64,000 nt of DNA, from NCBI GenBank assembly GCA_030145245.1, contig JAQYWC010000043.1, positions 62,001-126,000 of the forward strand, given 5' to 3'. Origin of the DNA: Desulfobacterium sp. (GTDB taxonomy: Bacteria; Desulfobacterota; Desulfobacteria; Desulfobacterales; Desulfobacteraceae). Below the pieces are notes generated by a model. The model made no database searches and had not been told where the DNA came from. It worked only from the letters and a program-made list of their open reading frames with translations. A program made the position numbers and the translations under genes. Below are positions 8,908-17,047 of this stretch, in pieces (position 1 is the stretch's first letter; the number at the start of each line of letters is the position of its first letter).

Positions 8908-9740
8908 CAGGCTTTCTTTACCGGCCCTTGCTCTGGAAACATGGCCATGAGGGTGCGGGCATTTTTCGGTGCCTGGCCCCGCACATGGTTGTTGAAAAAG
9001 AGCGCGCTCTGTTCCGCCTTTGCTGCCATGGGCGTAATCACCCTTTCCAGCCGTTCCCCCAGTTCTTCATCCGTATAGTCGTAGTCAAACTGGTGCTGCA
9101 TGGATCCCGATCCCCAGCCCCGTATGTTCCTGCCGTGGAAACGCAGATAGACAAGCCCGGGATTGGTGACCACAGCAAGGCAGGGAAAAAGATGGGCAAG
9201 GGGGGGCATATCCACAGACACAAGGGTGATCTTTCGTTTTTCCAATTCGGCAAACACAGAATCGCAGGCCCAGGAGTCGTGGCGGAACTCCACGGCCAGG
9301 GGAAGCCCGGCAAGCGCCTCCAACAGGGCTGCAAGGTATTGGCGGTGGCGGATCGACCGGTTAAAGGAAAAGGGAAACTGGATCAGCACAGCCAGGAGCT
9401 TACCGGAACGCACCAGGGGATCGAGCCCCTGCCTGTAGCGCTTAACCTCCCCCCGCCATCTGTCGTCCACCACCTCATGGGTCATGGTTCTTGTGAGCTT
9501 GACCGCAAACCTGAACTCTTGCGCAACCCGGGCGCACATGCGCTCAATGGCCGTGGCCCTGGGCATCTGGTACCAGGTATAGTTAAGTTCCGTTACCCGG
9601 AACGACTCCTGATACAGGGCCAGCATGGCCTTTTGCGGGGTGGCCGGGGGATAAAATCCCGCATCGATCCACTCGACATAGGAGTACCCGCTGGTTCCCA
9701 CCAGAACATCCTGGAAACGGTTCAAGCGCTGTTCCATCAC
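8907..9740 (-). CDS. DUF72 (YecE-like) family protein
   Basis: A 277-residue DUF72 protein, a TIM-barrel-like family of uncertain function. It opens with the characteristic LVGTSGYSYVEW and a GFYPP segment, followed by TELNYTWYQMP, FAVKLTRTMTH and LAVEFRHDSW. The C-terminal part has the FFNNHVRGQAPKNA motif common in the family. It sits between lexA and imuB, overlapping imuB by one base and separated from lexA by only 5 bases. It therefore occupies the place where imuA (a RecA-like/SulA-like gene) sits in many lexA2-imuA-imuB-dnaE2 cassettes. It has no sequence resemblance to ImuA that I can see. A role in damage tolerance is inferred only from context. Confidence 0.85.
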   Translation of the reverse strand: MMEQRLNRFQDVLVGTSGYSYVEWIDAGFYPPATPQKAMLALYQESFRVTELNYTWYQMPRATAIERMCARVAQEFRFAVKLTRTMTHEVVDDRWRGEVKRYRQGLDPLVRSGKLLAVLIQFPFSFNRSIRHRQYLAALLEALAGLPLAVEFRHDSWACDSVFAELEKRKITLVSVDMPPLAHLFPCLAVVTNPGLVYLRFHGRNIRGWGSGSMQHQFDYDYTDEELGERLERVITPMAAKAEQSALFFNNHVRGQAPKNARTLMAMFPEQGPVKKA

Positions 9741-9745
9741 CCCTC

Positions 9746-10372
9746 CTATAAAATACCTTCGGGCCCCCGGACAATGCCGACCACCCTGCCCTGGACCAGC
9801 ACCTGGTCGAAATCGTATCGCTGGGAAGGGTAATCCGGGTTTTCAGGCTTAAGCTCGATGTGGTCCTTGTGCAGGAAAAAACGTTTAACCGTGGCCTCCT
9901 CCTGATCGATCAGGGCAACGACGATCTCGCTGTTTTCCGCATACTGGCGGGGGGTGCAGATGGCAAGATCCCGGTCAAGGATGCCGGCATTCTTCATGGA
10001 GTCTCCCTGGATTCTCAGGGCAAACAAATGGGGATGGTTGTAGATGGAGGAATCCACCACCACGGTTCCGTCCCACTCCTGCTGTGCATACACGGGAAGG
10101 CCCGCCGTGATGCTTCCCAGGATGGGAATCTGGCGCTGGAATCCCTGGGTCCCACCCAGGGGATCGAGGATGTGGATGGTTCTGCTGTACCGTTCCTGGC
10201 GCTTGATATACTCCTTCTGCTCCAGAACCTTTAAAAGCCTTGCAACGGCGGCATGGCTGATACTGAGATCCGCTGCGATCATACGAAGGCTCGGGACTGC
10301 GCCTTTGGTTTCCATCTCCTTTTTCAGGTAATCAAAAAGGATCTGCTGTTTGGGTGTTAAATGAAGTCTCAT
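9746..10372 (-). CDS. lexA: LexA-type SOS repressor
   Basis: A 208-residue LexA. The N-terminal winged helix (LTPKQQILFDYLKKEM to HAAVARLLKVLEQKEYIKRQ) is followed by the S24 autocleavage domain. The Ala-Gly cleavage site is seen in GSITAGLPVY near residue 90, the catalytic Ser in IQGDSM near 123 and the catalytic Lys in EATVKRFF near 161. The frame is open for 45 codons further upstream, but those residues (many His, Cys and Trp) do not resemble LexA and overlap the promoter, so I start at the ATG at 10372. It is the first gene of the mutagenesis operon and is expected to repress it. The window does not show whether the genome has a second LexA. Confidence 0.9.
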   Translation of the reverse strand: MRLHLTPKQQILFDYLKKEMETKGAVPSLRMIAADLSISHAAVARLLKVLEQKEYIKRQERYSRTIHILDPLGGTQGFQRQIPILGSITAGLPVYAQQEWDGTVVVDSSIYNHPHLFALRIQGDSMKNAGILDRDLAICTPRQYAENSEIVVALIDQEEATVKRFFLHKDHIELKPENPDYPSQRYDFDQVLVQGRVVGIVRGPEGIL

Positions 10373-10401
10373 GGGATTTTCCAGGGATTGTCGATTTTCA
10401 T

Positions 10402-10440
10402 GCCATGGCCAATGATGGCAGAGGCCATGGCCAATGTCAA
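10402..10440 (-). promoter_or_regulatory. Putative lexA promoter with 22-bp-spaced direct repeats
   Basis: On the minus strand TTGACA (10440-10435) and CATCAT (10417-10412) are 17 bases apart, a plausible sigma-70 promoter about 40 bases before lexA. The plus-strand sequence GCCATGGCCAATG occurs twice, at 10402-10414 and 10424-10436, exactly 22 bases apart and overlapping both promoter elements. That placement would suit an operator. Which protein binds it is not known; LexA autoregulation is the obvious guess. Confidence 0.45.
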
Positions 10441-10583
10441 CACAAATGTAAAGGTTTTGTAAACATACCATCGTATCATTTAAATAATAATGATGATCGA
10501 TGAACACTTGATTTTCAACAGGGAATATCCTATGGAAAATAAAAAAACAAGGTTCTCACACACTAAACAGCTTTGGAGGTGCC

Positions 10584-11531
10584 ATGAACATTCTTTTTGC
10601 AGCATCGGAAAATGCATGGGGCGGATTCCTGGAGATGATCCGTTCCCGACTCCCCGGTCACAATTTTAAAGCCACGGGCAGCTTCAACATCGAGTCGTTA
10701 AAAGGTGTGGACGTGCTCATCCCCACCATGACCCGCATCACCCGGGAAATACTTGAAACCGGGGACCGGCTGCGGCTCATCCAGCAGTGCGGTTCAGGCC
10801 TTGAAGGGGTGGACATCAAAGCGGCCACGGACCAAGGCGTAATGGTGGCCAATGTGCCCGCCTATACGTCAGGAAATGCCGACTCGGTGGCAGAGCTTGG
10901 CATCTATATGATGATCGGCCTCTCCCGGAACATCCAAGGCATGGCCCAGAGCCTTAAGAACGGAAAAATGGGAGAGCCTTTAGGAATGGCGCTTCCCGGC
11001 AAGACCGTGGGCATCATCGGACTTGGCGGCATTGGCCAGGCCCTTGCAAAAAGATTGAAACCCTTTGGCGTCAAACTCATGGGGATCAAGCGCACCAACC
11101 CCCGACAGGCAAAGGAAACCCTGGGGCTTGACTGGGCCGGCCCCCCGGAAGATCTGCCCTTTCTTCTGGAGAATTGCGACCATGTGGTCCTCTGTGTTCC
11201 GGCCACCCCGGAGAGCAGCAATATGATCGATGGCGATGCCTTTGCCCGGATGAAGGAAACCGCCTTTCTGATCAACCTCTCCCGGGGCGCCCTGGTGAAC
11301 CGGGACGCCCTGGAACAGGCACTTGCATCGGGCGCCATTGCAGGGGCGGGCCTGGATGTGTTCTGGCAGGAGCCCCCGGATCCCAATGATCCGATCTTCA
11401 GCTACAATGTGATGGCAACCCCCCATATCGCAGGTTCCACCGACATCTCCATGGAGGGAACGGCTGAGGGCGTTGCCGAGAACATCCGCAGGCTTACGGA
11501 GAACAGGCCGCTCCTCCACCTGCACCGATAA
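10584..11531 (+). CDS. D-isomer-specific 2-hydroxyacid dehydrogenase
   Basis: A 315-residue NAD(P)-dependent D-2-hydroxyacid dehydrogenase, a cytoplasmic enzyme interconverting 2-oxo and D-2-hydroxy acids. The nucleotide-binding Rossmann motif is TVGIIGLGGIGQALA near residues 137-150. Catalytic-region motifs follow: CDHVVLCVPATPES, NLSRGALVNRDAL (substrate Arg) and DVFWQEPP (Glu). The His is in ATPHIAGST. The first 90 residues form the split catalytic domain with QQCGSGLEGVD. GGAGG lies 5 bases before the ATG. It is divergent from lexA and shares the intergenic space, but nothing suggests an SOS role. The exact substrate (phosphoglycerate, glyoxylate, other) cannot be assigned. Confidence 0.85.
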   Translation: MNILFAASENAWGGFLEMIRSRLPGHNFKATGSFNIESLKGVDVLIPTMTRITREILETGDRLRLIQQCGSGLEGVDIKAATDQGVMVANVPAYTSGNADSVAELGIYMMIGLSRNIQGMAQSLKNGKMGEPLGMALPGKTVGIIGLGGIGQALAKRLKPFGVKLMGIKRTNPRQAKETLGLDWAGPPEDLPFLLENCDHVVLCVPATPESSNMIDGDAFARMKETAFLINLSRGALVNRDALEQALASGAIAGAGLDVFWQEPPDPNDPIFSYNVMATPHIAGSTDISMEGTAEGVAENIRRLTENRPLLHLHR

Positions 11532-11549
11532 CCGCCACCATAAGATGAT

Positions 11550-11957
11550 CTAGTCGTGGAGTTTCAACCCCTTCACGACTTTATCGACCATTTTCCGGTC
11601 GCCATGCATGGCAAGGCCGACAAGATTCAGATCCCCTGTGGCAACCGCTTTTACAGCTGCGCGGTTGGCATCATCGTGGGAGGTGGCAAAGAGCTCTTCC
11701 GTGTAGATCGTGTGATGAACACCACGGTTGAGAATCCGGTTGTGGATCGTTGCTATTTTGTGTGAAGGCGCTTTAAAGACAAGCACCGGCTGGCCCAGCA
11801 TGGGTAAATACTCCAGGTTGGATGCATCCACATAGGATTTCCCCATGACACTGTCGAGCTGGGTCAGTCCGCTTATGGTAAAGGCCGTAACATTGAGTTT
11901 CTGCCACATGGCCAGGTCTTCCCGGACAACCACCGCTATTTTTGTATCAAACTGCAT
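11550..11957 (-). CDS. DUF2000 family protein
   Basis: A 135-residue protein of the DUF2000 family, function unknown. It starts with DTKIAVVVREDLAMWQKLNV, typical of the family, then TAFTISGL and PVLVFKAPSHKI. It has no signal peptide or membrane segment and should be cytoplasmic. Its ATG lies 22 bases inside the 3' end of the AraC regulator gene upstream, so the two form one transcript. AraC-DUF2000 pairing suggests a common response, but the inducer is unknown. Confidence 0.75.
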   Translation of the reverse strand: MQFDTKIAVVVREDLAMWQKLNVTAFTISGLTQLDSVMGKSYVDASNLEYLPMLGQPVLVFKAPSHKIATIHNRILNRGVHHTIYTEELFATSHDDANRAAVKAVATGDLNLVGLAMHGDRKMVDKVVKGLKLHD

Positions 11958-12823
11958 GCTTTACTCCTCTCCTTTTTATAGGAGCGAACAAGACTGTGTC
12001 GATATTGACCCGGGGTTATGCCATAGGCTTGCCTGAAACGCCGGTTCAAATGACTCTGGTCACAAAAACCTGACTCCAGGGCAGCATCAACAAGGGAATC
12101 CCCCCTTGCAATGGCTCTTCTTGCCCTGTTCAGGCGGCATTGAATCTGGTAGCGATGGGGTGGAAACCCCGTCGTTTTCCTGAACAGACGCAAAAACGAG
12201 TATGGCGACCGGTTGAACAATCCCGAAAGCTCCTTTAAGTTAATATCCTGTGCGGGATTATCCCTGATGATCGCCATGGCGTCTTGGACGATTTTGCGGT
12301 CGGGCTGGATTTTTCCGGGTGTTTTACGGACCTCACCATATTTCAGGGCAAGACCGGCAAGTGTATCCATCAGAAGGGATTCTACGGTAAGAGCCGAGGA
12401 ATAAGGATCGGTCAAGACGGTTGTGATCCGGCAGAGTCGTCTGGCAAACGCCTCAGAATGATGAAGCGTGGCCGGGAAATAGCATTCCCGTGACGGATTG
12501 CCCCACAGTTCGGCTGTGACCGACTGCATCAAAGCCTGGGGCACGTACATCATGCGGTATGAAAATCCGGATTCAACCCCGGCATGGCCATTGTGTGCCT
12601 CGTCCGGGTTGATGATCATGATTCTTCCCGGGGTGGAATCGTGCTTTTCCCCCCGGCATTGAAACGATTGAACGCCGGAGAGGGTCACGCCAATGGCAAA
12701 TTCCCCATGGCTGTGCATTGAGTAGCTGAACGTCTGGAAACTGGCTTCCAGAACAGACATATCTGAGAAATGGAGGGATGGAAAAAACCGAGAAGACTCT
12801 TTCATTGTCGGGCTGAGACTCAT
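11936..12823 (-). CDS. AraC-family transcriptional regulator
   Basis: A 295-residue regulator. The N-terminal half is an AraC-type cupin sensing domain with MHSHGEFAIGVTLSG and IMIINPDEAHNG. The C-terminal 100 residues carry two helix-turn-helix motifs: DINLKELSGLFNRSPYSFLR with LFRKTTGFPPHRY, and ALESGFCDQSHLNRRFRQAYGITPGQY. These match AraC/XylS proteins that bind a small molecule. Its 3' end overlaps the DUF2000 gene, the probable co-transcribed target or partner. The ATG at 12823 follows an AT-rich region; no clear operator was seen. Confidence 0.88.
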   Translation of the reverse strand: MSLSPTMKESSRFFPSLHFSDMSVLEASFQTFSYSMHSHGEFAIGVTLSGVQSFQCRGEKHDSTPGRIMIINPDEAHNGHAGVESGFSYRMMYVPQALMQSVTAELWGNPSRECYFPATLHHSEAFARRLCRITTVLTDPYSSALTVESLLMDTLAGLALKYGEVRKTPGKIQPDRKIVQDAMAIIRDNPAQDINLKELSGLFNRSPYSFLRLFRKTTGFPPHRYQIQCRLNRARRAIARGDSLVDAALESGFCDQSHLNRRFRQAYGITPGQYRHSLVRSYKKERSKACSLIQK

Positions 12824-13031
12824 TTATTTTATACCAGCTTTCTGTGATCCTTGTTTTAATTTTGAACCACAGTACCAGGATAGAGATTTCTTTGTCAAAG
12901 AGTAAAAACAGCCCCTCCCACCCCCCATCTGTGACAAGAGCCTTGTTGACCACTTGCATCATTATATTATACTCTCCCTTGCAGCAATGCTATACCTGAA
13001 AATTGAAATCACCTAGGAGCAGAGAAAAGAG

Positions 13032-13835
13032 ATGGAAAGCAGCAAAACGGAAGAGATCACACAAAAGGGGAAGGGCCTTGCCTTTCTCTTCCACAAGGAT
13101 CGCCTGGTTCTCATGGAGGATGGCCCTTCACTGCGCCTCCCCCTTGTCGGAGAACTCCCGGCGCCGGAACAGGGACGATGGTTTGCAAACCATCAACACC
13201 TGGACTGCTTTGTCAGCCCGCTTCCCAAGGTGTTTCCCCTCCCTGAAACCACACGGCTTTTGAGCCTTCGCCAGCTCTTCGGCCAAGTCGATGACCCTCT
13301 CTACATCCTGGCAGGCCGGGCCGTCCAGATCCTGAACTGGGACCTGGGCCATCAATACTGCGGAGGCTGCGCAACCCCCATGGAGGAGAAGAAGGGTGAG
13401 ATCGCCAAGATATGCCCCTCATGCAGCGCCATCAGCTATCCCAGGCTCTCTCCTGCCGTGATCATGACGGTTGAACGGGGCAACGAGATTCTCCTGGGCC
13501 GCTCCCCCCATTTTCCCAAGGAGATGTACTCCACCCTGGCAGGCTTTGTGGAACCGGGTGAAACCCTTGAGCAGGCTGTAAAGCGGGAGGTAAAAGAGGA
13601 GGTTAATGTCCATGTGGAAGATGTCAGGTACTTTGGCAGCCAGCCCTGGCCCTTCCCCCACTCGCTGATGGTGGGCTTCAACGCAAAATATGCTGGCGGC
13701 GATATCATCCTGGACCCCACGGAGATCGAGGATGCCCGCTGGTTCCCAAGGGACGCCCTGCCAAAGCTGCCTTCCCGGATAAGCATTGCAAGGAGACTGA
13801 TCGACAACTTCCTGGCACGGACCCAGCCGGACTGA
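13032..13835 (+). CDS. nudC: NAD(+)/NADH diphosphatase, Nudix family
   Basis: A 267-residue NudC-like hydrolase that splits NADH or NAD-capped RNA into NMN and AMP products. The middle has a four-Cys zinc ribbon (CGGC near 111-114 and CPSC near 128-131). The Nudix box is GFVEPGETLEQAVKREVKEEV (about 171-191), with all key Glu residues present, and it is followed by the NudC-specific SQPWPFPHSLM. Length and domain order match E. coli NudC. AGGAG lies 12 bases before the ATG, slightly distant. A hairpin with a T-run follows the stop. The flanking genes are unrelated. Confidence 0.92.
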   Translation: MESSKTEEITQKGKGLAFLFHKDRLVLMEDGPSLRLPLVGELPAPEQGRWFANHQHLDCFVSPLPKVFPLPETTRLLSLRQLFGQVDDPLYILAGRAVQILNWDLGHQYCGGCATPMEEKKGEIAKICPSCSAISYPRLSPAVIMTVERGNEILLGRSPHFPKEMYSTLAGFVEPGETLEQAVKREVKEEVNVHVEDVRYFGSQPWPFPHSLMVGFNAKYAGGDIILDPTEIEDARWFPRDALPKLPSRISIARRLIDNFLARTQPD

Positions 13836-13837
13836 CC

Positions 13838-13856
13838 CCGGGCAACCCGGATTTTT
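13838..13856 (+). terminator. Intrinsic terminator after nudC
   Basis: CCGGG and CCCGG pair around a 3-base loop, followed by A and five T, directly after the nudC stop. A second inverted repeat (CCCGGCTG and CAGCCGGG, 13869-13895) with TTTAC and more T residues follows and may back it up. Confidence 0.65.
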
Positions 13857-13896
13857 CAGGAACACCCGCCCGGCTGGCTGGCAGGTTCAGCCGGGT

Positions 13897-15126
13897 TTAC
13901 TTTTTGACAGGCTTGCCATTTTCATATTGTTCTTTTTTTTCAATGGTGCCGTCGGGTTTGTAGTGGGTCCATGTACCAGAGGGAATCCCCTCCTTAAACC
14001 AGGCCTTTGTTTTCAGGGAACCATCCGGATGAAAAGCCATACACTCACCATGGCGCTTTCCATTTTCCAGGCTCAGTTTAACCGAAATGGCCCCATTATC
14101 ATGGTAGCTGAAGAACTCACCCTCATCTTCCGTTCCCCTGAAAAAATTCCCCGTACCTGCGATGGTGCCGTCCTGCCGGTAATATGTGGTTGTCCCGACC
14201 CGTTTTAAATCCCTCATCCCTGAAACCATCTGAATCTGGCCGCCAGGAAAATAAACGAAAATTTTCCCTTTCCGGGAGTCCCTGTAAAAAACCGTGGCTA
14301 TTTTCAACGATCCGTTTTCAAAGTAAGTGGCAGATGTGCCGCAGGGTTTTCCCTCTTTAAACATCAACTTCCGGGCAATTTTTCCGTTTTCATGCTTTTG
14401 GATGGCTAAACCGGTATAGGGATCTTCCCCATTCTTAAGATAAAACCTGCCACCCCTTGTTTCGGTCAGTTCAAACCCCACCTCCTCCATGCCATACCAT
14501 TCGGCCCCCACCAGAATACCGTTCTGATACGCTTCTTTTATTTCAGGGGTACCGTCGGGATGATAGGAGATCCATGTTTTATCTTTCTTCCCCTTTGCAT
14601 AGATGCCCTGTTCTGCCACAAGGCCGCTGGGATAATAGAGGATATATTGTCCGTCCCGTTTAAAGTTCTTATGGTGGCGGATCTTTTTCAAAAGCCCGTT
14701 CTCGTGGTACCAGAGCCATCTGCCTATGTCGCGGGTCTGGTCGTAATATTTCTCTTCGTCAACATTCCCGTTTTCATAATAAATAAGACTTTTCCCATGG
14801 TATTCTCCGTTTTCAAACCCGGTTTCAGATAAGAGGCTGCCGCTTGGAAAATAGGAACGGTGGGTGCCGGTCTCTTTTCCTTTGCTGAAAAACTCCTGGT
14901 CCCGTATGTTCCCGTTTTCAAAATAGGTGATCCATTCCCCGTGTTTGAGACCGTTTTTGTACCGGCCTTTTAACCTGATATCCCCGTTTTCATATTTGGC
15001 TGAAGACTTTCCGGTATAGGCCGTGCTGCTGCCTTGTACATACGCTTTTCCGTTTTTAAACTCCAGCGCCCCACCAAAGGCGGATAGATGGCACAACAGG
15101 ATCAAAATGGTCATCCATATTTTCAT
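13897..15126 (-). CDS. Secreted MORN-repeat protein (YwqK-type)
   Basis: A 409-residue exported protein. Residues 1-18 form a signal peptide (MKIWMTILILLCHLSAFGG). Nearly all the rest is about fifteen repeats of roughly 23-24 residues with the MORN_2 pattern, for example YFENGNI, YHENGLL, YYPSGLV, YHPDGTP and YKPDGTI, alternating with G-x-W/Y motifs. These repeats make extended beta sheets and are often found as toxin-antitoxin YwqK-like or surface proteins. No toxin gene is adjacent and no enzymatic motif is visible. It is divergent from a hypothetical gene, with a large inverted repeat between them. It is a periplasmic or surface protein of unknown role. Confidence 0.8.
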   Translation of the reverse strand: MKIWMTILILLCHLSAFGGALEFKNGKAYVQGSSTAYTGKSSAKYENGDIRLKGRYKNGLKHGEWITYFENGNIRDQEFFSKGKETGTHRSYFPSGSLLSETGFENGEYHGKSLIYYENGNVDEEKYYDQTRDIGRWLWYHENGLLKKIRHHKNFKRDGQYILYYPSGLVAEQGIYAKGKKDKTWISYHPDGTPEIKEAYQNGILVGAEWYGMEEVGFELTETRGGRFYLKNGEDPYTGLAIQKHENGKIARKLMFKEGKPCGTSATYFENGSLKIATVFYRDSRKGKIFVYFPGGQIQMVSGMRDLKRVGTTTYYRQDGTIAGTGNFFRGTEDEGEFFSYHDNGAISVKLSLENGKRHGECMAFHPDGSLKTKAWFKEGIPSGTWTHYKPDGTIEKKEQYENGKPVKK

Positions 15127-15179
15127 TGTCTGCTCCGTTCTTCCAGGTTAACTCAATTTTCGTTTTCCGCTTTGATGGA

Positions 15180-15229
15180 CCGGATCAGGCTCCTTATTAT
15201 AGTACTTTTCACCAGGAGTCATGATCCGG
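15180..15229. repeat. Inverted repeat between divergent genes
   Basis: CCGGATCA at 15180 pairs perfectly with TGATCCGG at 15222-15229. Inside it CTCC pairs with GGAG, leaving a loop of about 21 bases containing TTATTATAGTAC. It lies between the starts of two divergent genes, so it is not a simple terminator. It may be an operator or a dispersed palindromic element. Confidence 0.5.
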
Positions 15230-15356
15230 CCGGCAAAAAGGACAATAAGGAAAACCTGATTCCATATAGAACATGACAGCTTGATTTTCAAGTTCACCTG
15301 TGTAAAAATTCCAGTATTTTTTTATTCACACCGGACAATTAAAGCAGACATGGGAA

Positions 15357-15917
15357 TTGAAATCAAAAATGATCGTTCGCTTGGACCTGGATACCGTTAC
15401 AGATGAAAAGGACCTGCTGGGCCAATCGTTAACCGCCTGGCAATTCCCAAAGGAGACGGATCCTGACTGGAACCGCTGGTGGAATATCCTTATCCGGGAT
15501 ATCAGCCTGCCTTCAATTGAGTTGATCCGGTTTGAAGGAATCATCGCCAACAGTCCAAACCAGCTCAAACGATTTCTCAACTATTTGCTCGAACTCCGGG
15601 ACGATGACACAGAATTCGATTTCTCATTGCTGGATCCCTGCCGACAGCTTCTGGAACCACCGTCATCCCAAGGGGTGATGCCGGTGAAACACCGTGATGT
15701 CAAATGCCTGATCCACGACACCATTCTGGATCATATCCCCCGTGGATTAAAAAAGATTGACTATCAGCTAATAAGCCAGAATATAGAATTGCGCTTCGGG
15801 TTTAATTCCGTGGATTCCCTGGTGGAGGGAACACTCTCCCTGATGGATCCGGTAAGAACAATCAGGCGCCAGCTCCGGTGGCACGGAGCTGTGGGGGCCA
15901 GGTTTTTTATAGTATGA
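15357..15917 (+). CDS. Hypothetical protein
   Basis: A predicted 186-residue soluble protein that I do not recognise. It has no signal peptide, membrane segment or Cys pair. It starts MKSKMIVRLDLD (an alternative start is the ATG at 15369) and has a moderately acidic middle (LLELRDDDTEFDFSLLD) and a basic C-terminus. The frame is uninterrupted and its stop lies 45 bases before the EEP-family gene, so co-transcription is likely. A TTGAAATC stretch before the ATG gives no clear ribosome-binding site. It is probably real because of its length and position, but no function can be offered. Confidence 0.5.
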   Translation: MKSKMIVRLDLDTVTDEKDLLGQSLTAWQFPKETDPDWNRWWNILIRDISLPSIELIRFEGIIANSPNQLKRFLNYLLELRDDDTEFDFSLLDPCRQLLEPPSSQGVMPVKHRDVKCLIHDTILDHIPRGLKKIDYQLISQNIELRFGFNSVDSLVEGTLSLMDPVRTIRRQLRWHGAVGARFFIV

Positions 15918-15961
15918 ACCGTGCAGGGTTCACTGACAATCTCGACCATAAGGAATCTTCC

Positions 15962-17020
15962 ATGAACATTTTACTCAAATGTCTATTGTCCGTAGTCCTG
16001 GTCATAGCCCTTGCTCTTTTGGCCATAATCGTTTTAGGGACCATAACAAATTACAGGCCTGATGAAAAAACCATAATAGATGAAACCGCCAACCCCGGAG
16101 CAATACCGGCAGGGTCTGAGCTTTCCATGTTGATTTGGAATATCGGATATTGCGGGCTGGGTGCTGATATGGACTTTTTTTACGATGGCGGCACCATGGT
16201 AAGGACAACCAAGGACAATGTCCGCAGGAACCTTGAAAAGGTCCTCAATTACTTAGAACAGAACAAGGTCAATGATTTCCTGCTTCTCCAGGAGGTGGAC
16301 AGGGGTTCCAGAAGAAGTTATTCCCTGGATGAGTTTAACTCAATTTCAAATGTGCTGAACAGCCACAAAGCCAATTTTGCCGTCAATTATGATGTCAAGT
16401 TTGTCCCCCTCCCGTTTACCTCACCCCTTGGAAAGGTATTGTCCGGTCTTGGAACCTTCGGCAGGTTTGAACCAAAATCATCGGTCCGCTTTTCATTTCC
16501 CGGCAACTATGGATGGCCAAAAGGGATGTTCATGCTTGACAGGTGTTTCCTCGTCAACAGGTATGATGTTTCCGACGGAAAAGAACTTCTTGTCATAAAC
16601 ACCCATAATTCCGCCTATGACGACGGAAGCCTCAGAAAAGGCCAGATGGACTACCTGAAGAAATTTCTGCTCCATGAGTATGGTAAAGGCAATTATATTA
16701 TTGTGGGAGGGGACTGGAACCAGTGCCCCCCCGGCTTTACTCCCCCGCCCCACATGCCTTTGTTTGACATGAAGAATTTCAGCCTTATCAAAAAGGACTA
16801 CCTGCCATCCGGCTGGACCTGGTTTTTCGATGGAAACACGCCATCCAACAGACGCCTTCAAGCCCCCTACCATCGCGACAAGTCACCCGTAACGGTCATC
16901 GATTTTTATCTCCTGTCCCCAAACGTCGAAGGCATTTTCAACAAAACAGCAGATCTTGATTTTCAAAACTCAGACCACCAGCCAGTTCTTGCCAGGGTAA
17001 AATTGAAAGAGAACGGATGA
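15962..17020 (+). CDS. Membrane-anchored endonuclease/exonuclease/phosphatase-family protein
   Basis: A 352-residue protein starting at the ATG at 15962, with AAGGA 7 bases upstream; an upstream open frame is ignored. Residues 1-30 form a membrane anchor (KCLLSVVLVIALALLAII), so the enzyme domain is periplasmic. The EEP fold is shown by MLIWNIGYCGLG, LLQEVDRGSRRSY (metal-binding Glu), NTHNS, VGGDWNQ (Asp and Asn) and the terminal QNSDHQPVLARV (Asp-His). The catalytic set of DNase I-like phosphoesterases is therefore complete. Substrates of the family include nucleic acids, inositol phosphates and sphingomyelin; which applies here is unknown. It follows the hypothetical gene, probably in one transcript. 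Confidence 0.8.
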   Translation: MNILLKCLLSVVLVIALALLAIIVLGTITNYRPDEKTIIDETANPGAIPAGSELSMLIWNIGYCGLGADMDFFYDGGTMVRTTKDNVRRNLEKVLNYLEQNKVNDFLLLQEVDRGSRRSYSLDEFNSISNVLNSHKANFAVNYDVKFVPLPFTSPLGKVLSGLGTFGRFEPKSSVRFSFPGNYGWPKGMFMLDRCFLVNRYDVSDGKELLVINTHNSAYDDGSLRKGQMDYLKKFLLHEYGKGNYIIVGGDWNQCPPGFTPPPHMPLFDMKNFSLIKKDYLPSGWTWFFDGNTPSNRRLQAPYHRDKSPVTVIDFYLLSPNVEGIFNKTADLDFQNSDHQPVLARVKLKENG

Positions 17021-17047
17021 GCAAACCCGGGGACAGCCGGGAATCAT

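Noticed and set aside
10453-10469. GGTT...ACC element resembling the Geobacter LexA box
   Set aside because: Only the outer bases fit; the inner conserved positions do not match, so it is kept only as an alternative to the promoter repeats.
9746-10507. A longer LexA beginning at 10507
   Set aside because: The 45 extra residues are rich in His, Cys and Trp, do not resemble LexA, and would cover the likely promoter.
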